From Desulfosarcina sp. (lineage in GTDB: Bacteria > Desulfobacterota > Desulfobacteria > Desulfobacterales > Desulfosarcinaceae): a DNA stretch of 7,394 bases. The translations under genes and the position numbers were made by a program. Where the stretch lies: NCBI GenBank assembly GCA_018224455.1, contig JAGTUY010000397.1:1-7394 (forward strand). The letters are read 5' to 3'. The notes under the pieces are model-generated. The model did no database searches, was not told where the DNA came from, and saw nothing but the letters and a program-made list of their open reading frames with translations. The first letter of the stretch is position 1, and the number at the start of each line of letters is the position of its first letter. Shown here piece after piece: positions 1-4,447 of this stretch.

Positions 1-2
1 CG

Positions 3-71
3 AAACGCGGTATAACCGCCCATAGAGACATCGCCTCCGATGTCGGCCGGTCCATGGGAATCGGAAAGTGA
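3..71 (+). CDS. C-terminal fragment of an unidentified upstream gene (5' end outside window)
   Basis: One frame is open from the window edge to a TGA at 69-71 and would encode 22 residues ending in GRSMGIGK. The other two forward frames close within the first 25 bases, and most codons here end in G or C like the real genes downstream. The stop lies 5 bases before the likely ATG of the next gene and would overlap by 4 bases (GTGA) with a possible GTG start at 68. That is the arrangement expected of translationally coupled operon neighbours. The fragment is too short for me to recognise a family, and chance openness of 69 bases cannot be excluded. Confidence 0.4.
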   Translation, partial: KRGITAHRDIASDVGRSMGIGK

Positions 72-76
72 GGGCC

Positions 77-529
77 ATGTTTGCGCTCAAAAAAACGATC
101 ACCCCGTTTATCCTGCCGCCGGGTATTTTCATCCTGGCGATCGTATTGGTTTCATTGTTGATGGTTTACCGCAGACGATGGAAACTGGGGCTGGCGAACC
201 TGATCGTGGGGCTGATGCTATGGGCCCTTTCCACCGTTCCGCTGGCCAATTTTTTGATTCAAGGCTTGGAGTCGGGTTATTCCATCCCGGCCAATCCGTC
301 GGGAGACGTAATCATCCTGCTCACCGCGGCCTACCACCTGACACGAGCCCGGATGGCATTCGATGCCGCGGGTATGCCCGTGACGCCGTTTCCCGCTTAT
401 TTTCTGGGGTCCAGGATCATCCCTTATGCATGGCGCCACCTGCTGCCCCGGGCAGTCAACTTGCATACCTCTGCCAATGCTCTTCATGAATACATCGGTA
501 TTCTCTACTACCGGCTGGTTGGACCCTGA
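77..529 (+). CDS. ElyC/YdcF/SanA-like (DUF218) envelope protein with internal deletion of the catalytic core
   Basis: The 150-aa product begins like E. coli ElyC, an inner-membrane envelope-biogenesis protein, with MFALKK followed by two hydrophobic helices (about residues 10-30 and 38-60) and a QGLESGY motif. It then reaches the first core strand (GDVIILL, 76-82), where family members continue with a GGG loop. Instead it runs straight into what is normally the late TSAYH-type motif (here TAAYHLTRARMAF, 83-95), then the usual C-terminal half ending in ALHEYIGILYYRL (135-147). About 95-100 residues carrying the conserved GGG and central motifs are therefore missing, in frame and without a stop. 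Full-length relatives are about 250 aa. I chose ATG at 77 because it matches the family N-terminus and has GGAAAG 8 bases upstream; GTG at 68, overlapping the previous stop, is possible. It is probably inactive as an enzyme, or a decayed gene. The family match is from memory of ElyC. Confidence 0.75.
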   Translation: MFALKKTITPFILPPGIFILAIVLVSLLMVYRRRWKLGLANLIVGLMLWALSTVPLANFLIQGLESGYSIPANPSGDVIILLTAAYHLTRARMAFDAAGMPVTPFPAYFLGSRIIPYAWRHLLPRAVNLHTSANALHEYIGILYYRLVGP

Positions 530-556
530 TCGACCCAGCAGCAGGTGTTAAGCAGC

Positions 557-603
557 AACGGGTGAAAAAACTCAGGCTGCCAGATGCGATGATGGCACCC
601 GTT
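557..603. other. Inverted repeat between the ElyC-like gene and the 68-aa ORF
   Basis: AACGGGTG at 557-564 is perfectly complementary to CACCCGTT at 596-603, with a 31-base loop. A competing inner hairpin pairs TGCCA (578-582) with TGGCA (593-597) around a 10-base loop; it shares bases 596-597 with the outer stem, so the two forms exclude each other. No U-tract follows, so it is not a clear intrinsic terminator. It could be an mRNA processing or attenuation structure ahead of the next start codon, or chance. The remainder of the 103-base gap (530-632) shows nothing else. Confidence 0.3.
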
Positions 604-632
604 TAAGCTAACTTGAAAATGGAAGGTTTTTG

Positions 633-839
633 ATGAAAAACGGAATTTATGCCCTGCTGGAGAACCAGGCCAAGGTGATGGAGAACCTGGGACGGTTGGA
701 ATCGCTGGCGCTTAAAACCGGAACCGACGTTCGGGTGACCGTTCATTTTATCAACCCGTGGCTGGCCGGTGAAGCGGTAGATGTCATCTGTCACTATCGC
801 CGGTCTTTTTCCGGAGCGGCTATTGGGCCGCCCTGTTGA
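633..839 (+). CDS. Small hypothetical protein (68 aa)
   Basis: ATG at 633 is preceded by GGAAGG (621-626) at 6 bases, a strong ribosome binding site, which is the main support for real translation. The 68-residue product is soluble-looking. A helical N-terminal half (about residues 3-30, LLENQAKVMENLGRLESLAL) is followed by a strand-like stretch (TDVRVTVHFI) and a basic, Gly/Pro-containing end. I recognise no family. The reading frame is the same as that of the membrane protein beginning at 855, but two in-frame TGA codons (837-839 and 843-845) separate them. It may be a small partner of that gene, or the remnant N-terminus of a longer gene. Its function is unknown. Confidence 0.5.
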   Translation: MKNGIYALLENQAKVMENLGRLESLALKTGTDVRVTVHFINPWLAGEAVDVICHYRRSFSGAAIGPPC

Positions 840-854
840 TGGTGAGGCTTGGCA

Positions 855-1328
855 ATGACCCTTGCCCATCTCAAACCGACGGTACCCAAGTGTTGGCTCT
901 TTGCGGCCTCGGGTGTGATGTGGAGCGCCGTGGGCATCATGATGTGCGCCACCGCGATCGGTTGGCTGGCTGATGGTGGAATGGGTCGGGGGATGGCCTT
1001 TGCGACGGCGGGACTGATGTTGGCCATGCTGTCTGTTCGCTGGGGGTTTGGCGGCATCGCCCTAAAAAATATCCAGCGTCTGCGGCGTCTGCCGGATCGG
1101 GGCTGCTTTTTTGCATTTCAGGCCTGGAAGAGCTATCTGATCATCATGGTCATGATTGCCCTTGGGGTTACCCTGCGGCACTCATCGATCCCGAAACATT
1201 TTTTGGCCGTCGCCTACACCGCCATTGGCGGCGCCCTGATCGTGGGCAGTGTCGACTACTATCGGCACCTGTCGCGGTTGATTCGGACCGCATCGCGCCG
1301 GCGTGGCCAGCGCCAACCCCTGCCTTAA
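855..1328 (+). CDS. Conserved-looking four-helix integral membrane protein, function unknown
   Basis: The 157-aa product has four hydrophobic segments at about residues 14-38, 46-68, 92-107 and 115-136. A basic loop lies between helices 2 and 3 (KNIQRLRRLPDR, 71-82), and an Arg-rich tail (RRRGQR) follows helix 4, so by the positive-inside rule both probably face the cytoplasm. Notable motifs are the FFAFQAWKSYLI entry to helix 3 and RHSSIPKHFLAVAYTAIGGAL (108-128) spanning the helix 3-4 turn. I recall similar RHSxIPK-containing small membrane proteins in Deltaproteobacteria and Bacteroidetes but cannot attach a family name. ATG 855 has GGTGAGG (841-847) at 7 bases; an in-frame TTG at 849 is less likely. 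It lies 15 bases after the 68-aa ORF, so the two are probably co-transcribed. It converges with the response regulator gene across a 21-base gap in which I see no terminator hairpin. Confidence 0.7.
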   Translation: MTLAHLKPTVPKCWLFAASGVMWSAVGIMMCATAIGWLADGGMGRGMAFATAGLMLAMLSVRWGFGGIALKNIQRLRRLPDRGCFFAFQAWKSYLIIMVMIALGVTLRHSSIPKHFLAVAYTAIGGALIVGSVDYYRHLSRLIRTASRRRGQRQPLP

Positions 1329-1349
1329 CAAAGATTTTTCCAACACCTG

Positions 1350-2018
1350 TCAATCGAAGGTCAAAGAAGACTTCTCGATGTCAACGATGCGCTCGCCCTG
1401 CACATAATTCTTGGTTTCGTAGCGGGTGATGCCCATGAGCTTTTGGGTAATGGCACCCATGCGTTCCACCTGGGATTTGATTTTGGCGAGTTTGGGGTAG
1501 ACGGGGTCATCCTGATCGAGGGTGCCCATGAGCAATTCCGTGTGGCCGGAGATGGCCATCATGGGCTGGTTCAACTCATGGCAGATCGCGCCTGCGGTTT
1601 CCAGTACCGCCTGGAGTTTTTCCCGGTAGATACGCTCGGATTCACTGCGGTGGCGATGCAGGGCAATTTCGATGGAAACCATTAAGCTGCGTGTTTCGAA
1701 GGGCTTGACCACGTAACCGAAGGGCTCCATGACTTTTGCCCGCTCCAGGGTGGCCGGATCCGTGTAGGCGGTGAGGTAGACGACGGGTAGGTTGAACCGG
1801 TCCCGGATCACTCCGGCGGCTTCGATACCGTCCATCTCGCCTTTGAGCTTGATGTCCATGAGCACCAGGTCCGGTCGCATCTCCCCGGCATGGGTGATGG
1901 CTGTGTGACCATCATGGACCACGGCACACACCGAATAGCCGGATTTTTCCAGGCGGCTTTTGATTTCCTGGGCCACAATGCCTTCGTCTTCCACAACCAG
2001 GATCCTCGCCTCTATCAT
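1350..2018 (-). CDS. Response regulator: REC domain fused to an orphan histidine-containing DHp domain
   Basis: The 222-aa product starts with a complete receiver domain (residues 4-122). It has the acidic pocket E10/D11, phospho-acceptor D55 (LVLMDIKLKGEMDG), switch residue T83 and K105 in VVKPF. A helical linker (123-140) leads into a HisKA-type dimerisation helix pair with the H-box ICHELNQP, putative phospho-histidine H147, and a second helix through about residue 200 ending LMGITRYETK. It ends there: no N, G1 or G2 boxes of a HATPase_c domain follow, and no DNA-binding domain is present. It therefore cannot autophosphorylate and is more likely a phosphorelay intermediate, a phosphatase-like or a protein-interaction regulator. 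ATG 2016-2018 lies 1 base after the kinase stop, with a perfect AAGGAG (2026-2031 on the opposite strand) at 7 bases inside the kinase's last codons, indicating translational coupling. Proteins with this VCHELNQP-type module and a similar C-terminal end recur in Desulfobacterota as I recall, role unknown. Confidence 0.88.
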   Translation of the reverse strand: MIEARILVVEDEGIVAQEIKSRLEKSGYSVCAVVHDGHTAITHAGEMRPDLVLMDIKLKGEMDGIEAAGVIRDRFNLPVVYLTAYTDPATLERAKVMEPFGYVVKPFETRSLMVSIEIALHRHRSESERIYREKLQAVLETAGAICHELNQPMMAISGHTELLMGTLDQDDPVYPKLAKIKSQVERMGAITQKLMGITRYETKNYVQGERIVDIEKSSLTFD

Positions 2019-2019
2019 T

Positions 2020-2952
2020 TCAGAACTCCTTACTGGTTTGTTCGGGGGCGGTCAGCGTGATGGTGAACCGGGTTCCATTTTCCGTTGTGAGGGCAAGGGT
2101 GCCGCCCAACTGAGTGGTGATTGTATCGATGAGCCGCAGGCCCAGCGATTTTTTTCCAGCATCCGCCGACGGTTCGACAAGACCGATGCCGTCGTCGGCC
2201 ACCACGATTTCAATCCGGCCGGCATTCAGCGTTCGCATGGCGATGTCAATCGTCCCGCCGGCTTCGGGTACAAAGGCATGCTTGAGGGCATTGGACACCA
2301 ACTCGTTGATGATCAGGCCGCACGGCACGGCCATGTCCACTCCCAAGGCGATGTCATCGGCGTGGACCTTGAGCCGGATGCGGGCCGGATCGACCCCGTA
2401 GGCGTCGAACAGATTGGCGGTCAGTCCCTGGACATAGCGGCCGAAATCGATTTTTGCCAGGTCTGCCGTGCCGTAAAGCTGCTCGTGGATCAAGGCCATG
2501 GATTTGACTCGGTTTTGGCTTTCCCGCAGAATTTCTACGCCTTTGGCATCCTTCATATAATCCTCCTGAAGGTAGAGCAGGCTGGAGACGATCTGCAGGT
2601 TGTTTTTAACCCGGTGGTGGATCTCCTTGAGCAGTGACTCCTTTTCCGCCAGCGACTGCCGCAAATGCTGATCCGAGGCAAGCAGCTCTTTTTCGGCCAT
2701 CTGCCTCTCGAAGAGTTCCCGTCTCAATTCGGCGGTTCTACGCCGGATCATCCGGTTTTGCTGGAGATAGCCGAGAAAAATGGCCACCAGCAATACGATT
2801 CCCCCTAATAACACCCAAAAAATGCTGCCATGCGGTGGACTGCCGCTGACGGCGGCATGGGCCGGTAAGGCGGCCACCGTCAAGGCTGAGGCTCCGCAGC
2901 GGCTGCAGCCGATCATCATGCCGCGGTTGTGGAAGGCGTGTCTGGAAGTCAT
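2020..2952 (-). CDS. Membrane-anchored HisKA_2-type histidine kinase without a recognisable sensor domain
   Basis: The 310-aa product has a weakly hydrophobic, signal-like N-terminus ending around PAHAA (residues 12-34), then a single strong transmembrane helix (about 44-62, FWVLLGGIVLLVAIFLGYL). A charged coiled coil (66-108) leads to a HisKA_2 domain with EIHHRVKNNLQIVSSLL; H113 is the likely phospho-histidine. The HATPase_c domain follows with the N-box NELVSNALKHAF (216-227), G1 DDGIG (253-257), G2 SLGLRLI (269-275) and a GT-containing end, so catalysis looks intact. Kinases of this class usually carry a periplasmic binding or PAS domain before the HisKA_2. Here only about 10 residues separate the signal-like segment from the membrane helix. 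The start at 2950-2952 shares one base with the ATPase stop (TGATG), but no good Shine-Dalgarno precedes it, so it probably relies on coupling. ATG codons 11 and 12 residues downstream are alternative starts. The likely partner is the REC-DHp protein next door. Confidence 0.88.
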   Translation of the reverse strand: MTSRHAFHNRGMMIGCSRCGASALTVAALPAHAAVSGSPPHGSIFWVLLGGIVLLVAIFLGYLQQNRMIRRRTAELRRELFERQMAEKELLASDQHLRQSLAEKESLLKEIHHRVKNNLQIVSSLLYLQEDYMKDAKGVEILRESQNRVKSMALIHEQLYGTADLAKIDFGRYVQGLTANLFDAYGVDPARIRLKVHADDIALGVDMAVPCGLIINELVSNALKHAFVPEAGGTIDIAMRTLNAGRIEIVVADDGIGLVEPSADAGKKSLGLRLIDTITTQLGGTLALTTENGTRFTITLTAPEQTSKEF

Positions 2953-3710
2953 CAGATCAGCGTATGAACCCGTTGGGACAGGTCACGCACGGCTCGGGCC
3001 GCTTTGCTGCCCGGTGTCTGTTCGACAAAAGGTACCTGGTCGAGGACCGCCCGTTGGACCGCCTTGTCTTCCGGGATGCTGCCAAAATGGAACAACTCCA
3101 GGTGCAGAAACCGCTGCGTCACCCGTTGGATGGTATTTACCGTGTGGTTGCCCTCGTTGACCCCGCGAACGGAATTGAGCACCAGGTTGAACCGGTTGAT
3201 CCCGTGATCCCGGGACAGCAGTTTGATCAGGGCGTATGCATCGGTCATTGACGTGGGGTCCGGGCTCAGGATAAAAATGTTATGGTCGGAAAACCGGTTG
3301 TACCACAACACCGAAGACCCGATACCAGCCGCCGTATCGATGATGACGTAGTCGAAGTCCGATGAGACACCCTTTATGAAGCCGGCCAGCCGTTCCTGCT
3401 GTTTTTCCCCCAGCGATACCATCTCCGGAACACCGGAACTGCCCGGCAGGATGGCCAGGTTGGGGCGGGCGAAAATCAGTGCCTGCCGTGGATCGGCGCC
3501 GCTTTCCAAAAGATCCCGAATATTGCTTTTTACCGACAGCCTCAGCAGCACGTCCACGTTGGCCAGTCCCATGTCGCCGTCTATGACCAGAACGCGGCTG
3601 TTGGTCCGGGTCAGGGCGATGGCGAAATTCACGGTGAAACTGGTCTTGCCCACACCGCCTTTGCCGCTGGTCACGCAAAGGATACGCGGCGTCTTCTTGC
3701 TCGAGGCCAT
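2952..3710 (-). CDS. MinD/FlhG-like P-loop ATPase
   Basis: The 252-aa product has the deviant Walker A motif GKGGVGKT (residues 16-23, with the signature Lys17), Walker A' VLVIDGDMGLANVDVLL (40-56) and Walker B YVIIDTAAG (121-129). GDMGLANVDVLL and LPGSSGVPEM (88-97) are typical of the FlhG/YlxH (FleN) branch of the ParA/MinD superfamily, whose dimers switch with ATP to position flagella or other polar structures. Two FlhG hallmarks are not visible: the N-terminal DQAxxLR-type motif that stimulates FlhF, and a clear C-terminal amphipathic membrane-targeting helix. No flagellar or FlhF gene is next to it; it heads a two-component operon instead. I infer a role in placing or gating the adjacent membrane kinase and regulator rather than flagella. 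ATG 3708-3710 is preceded by a GGA-rich stretch (GGAAAA) at a suitable distance. Its stop overlaps the kinase start. Confidence 0.88.
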   Translation of the reverse strand: MASSKKTPRILCVTSGKGGVGKTSFTVNFAIALTRTNSRVLVIDGDMGLANVDVLLRLSVKSNIRDLLESGADPRQALIFARPNLAILPGSSGVPEMVSLGEKQQERLAGFIKGVSSDFDYVIIDTAAGIGSSVLWYNRFSDHNIFILSPDPTSMTDAYALIKLLSRDHGINRFNLVLNSVRGVNEGNHTVNTIQRVTQRFLHLELFHFGSIPEDKAVQRAVLDQVPFVEQTPGSKAARAVRDLSQRVHTLI

Positions 3711-3758
3711 GTTTTTTCCATATCAGACACATGATGGGTTAATTGAACTGTCTCCCAC

Positions 3759-3787
3759 ATTATCGGCCGCCGATGACCTTTCTTTAA
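3759..3787 (-). promoter_or_regulatory. Possible promoter of the ATPase-kinase-regulator operon
   Basis: On the minus strand, GATAAT (3759-3764) matches the sigma-70 -10 consensus at five of six positions. A weak -35, TTAAAG (3782-3787), lies 17 bases upstream. It would start transcription roughly 40 bases before the ATPase ATG. A short inverted repeat, ATCGG-3-CCGAT (3762-3774), overlaps the -10 and could bind a regulator. The call rests on consensus matching only. Confidence 0.28.
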
Positions 3788-3876
3788 CCTGCGCGATAGA
3801 TAAAAAACCATTACGGGACGAATTCGCAGGCGGGTACGAGGGTGGTGCGCTACCGTGAAAAATTTCGATGCCTATT

Positions 3877-3916
3877 AATTAGATACGTTAAATATTTTGT
3901 TGACAAAAAATTAGAT
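3877..3916. repeat. Direct repeat AATTAGAT flanking the marR promoter palindrome
   Basis: The 8-mer AATTAGAT occurs at 3877-3884 and again at 3909-3916, 32 bases apart (about three helical turns). The copies bracket the TTGACA element and overlap the right arm of the palindrome. In an otherwise GC-rich window this may mark a second operator type or cooperative binding, but an AT-rich block makes an 8-mer repeat less surprising. Confidence 0.35.
3891..3912. promoter_or_regulatory. Candidate MarR operator: near-perfect 22-bp palindrome
   Basis: The left arm AATATTTTGT (3891-3900) and right arm ACAAAAAATT (3903-3912) pair at 9 of 10 positions around a TG centre. Length, AT-richness and position, overlapping a consensus -35 and 44 bases before the marR ATG, fit a MarR dimer site used for autorepression. 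Which protein binds is inference; the symmetry is direct observation. Confidence 0.55.
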
Positions 3917-3927
3917 TTACTTACGTT
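3900..3927 (+). promoter_or_regulatory. Likely promoter of the marR-efflux operon
   Basis: A perfect sigma-70 -35, TTGACA (3900-3905), lies inside an AT-rich block in a GC-rich window. The -10 is poor: TACGTT (3922-3927) at 16 bases is the best candidate, so the promoter may be intrinsically weak or activator-assisted. Transcription would start about 20 bases before the marR ATG. Confidence 0.45.
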
Positions 3928-3955
3928 GAGCCGTTCACAGCTATTGGAGGCGTTC

Positions 3956-4432
3956 ATGACCGATCAAGATGTGTTGAACCATGCCCGCTACATATTTACC
4001 ACGGGCAGAATGGTCCATGACCGGATCATGCGGATATCCTCCGGTGCCTGCATGGGCACCAACAAGGATAACCGTTTCGGGGAGCTGTCTGCACCGCAGA
4101 TGAACATGCTGATGATGATCCGGGTTCGCCAAACGGTGTCCGTTACGGAATTGGCGGCACTGTTGAACGTGTCCCCGCCGTCGGTCTCTACCATGGTGGA
4201 CCGGCTTGTGGAGCGAGGGTTGCTGACCCGCGTTGCCAGTGATCAGGATCGGCGCAAGGTGGTGATCCGGGTATCTCCCGAGGCGCTGGAGGATATTGCC
4301 CGGGTGGAGGAGATGGTCCTGGGTGCGTTTGTCGAACTGGTCGAGGCGGTAGGGCCGGAAACCACCCAGAAGTGGTGCGAGGTCCTCCAACAAATCAAGC
4401 AGATCCTGGAAAAAAAATCACTTTCAGCCTAA
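3956..4432 (+). CDS. MarR-family transcriptional regulator
   Basis: The 158-aa length is typical of MarR dimeric winged-helix repressors. The N-terminal dimerisation helix (residues 5-30) is followed by LSAPQMNMLMMIR (44-56), then the helix-turn-helix VTELAALLNVSPPSVSTMVDRLVERGLL (63-90) and the wing with the conserved DQDRRK (96-101; D-x-D-R-R/K class). C-terminal helices (108-153) complete the dimer interface. The open frame extends upstream to 3842, but ATG 3956 is chosen because TTGGAGG (3944-3950) sits 5 bases before it and the upstream extension is AT-rich and contains the promoter and palindrome. The adaptor gene starts 15 bases after its stop, so it is the first gene of the efflux operon. 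By the usual logic of such operons it represses its own promoter and is released by an efflux substrate; the ligand cannot be read from sequence. Confidence 0.92.
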   Translation: MTDQDVLNHARYIFTTGRMVHDRIMRISSGACMGTNKDNRFGELSAPQMNMLMMIRVRQTVSVTELAALLNVSPPSVSTMVDRLVERGLLTRVASDQDRRKVVIRVSPEALEDIARVEEMVLGAFVELVEAVGPETTQKWCEVLQQIKQILEKKSLSA

Positions 4433-4447
4433 TTCAAGGTAATCAAA

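Noticed and set aside
40..489. A 149-codon plus-strand frame overlapping the ElyC-like gene
   Set aside because: It is rich in Gly, Pro, Arg and His with no fold signal, and it competes with a frame that matches ElyC at both ends.
633..1328. Stop-codon readthrough or selenocysteine joining the 68-aa ORF to the membrane protein in the same frame
   Set aside because: Two in-frame TGA codons (837-839 and 843-845) lie close together, no SECIS-like hairpin was evident, and the second gene has its own strong ribosome binding site.
1329..1349. Bidirectional terminator between the convergent membrane protein and response regulator genes
   Set aside because: The 21-base gap has a short T run but no stem of useful length before it on either strand.
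1960..2637. A 225-codon open frame on the plus strand
   Set aside because: It lies antisense across the kinase ATPase and HisKA_2 domains, whose motifs are intact on the minus strand; this is a shadow frame.
2952..3710. Plasmid or chromosome partition ParA
   Set aside because: The GDMGLANVDVLL and LPGSSGV motifs point to the FlhG/MinD branch, and no parB-like gene or parS-type repeats are nearby.
3842..3955. A longer MarR protein starting at GTG 3842
   Set aside because: The extra 38 residues come from AT-rich DNA containing the TTGACA element and palindrome, while ATG 3956 has TTGGAGG at 5 bases and matches the normal family length.
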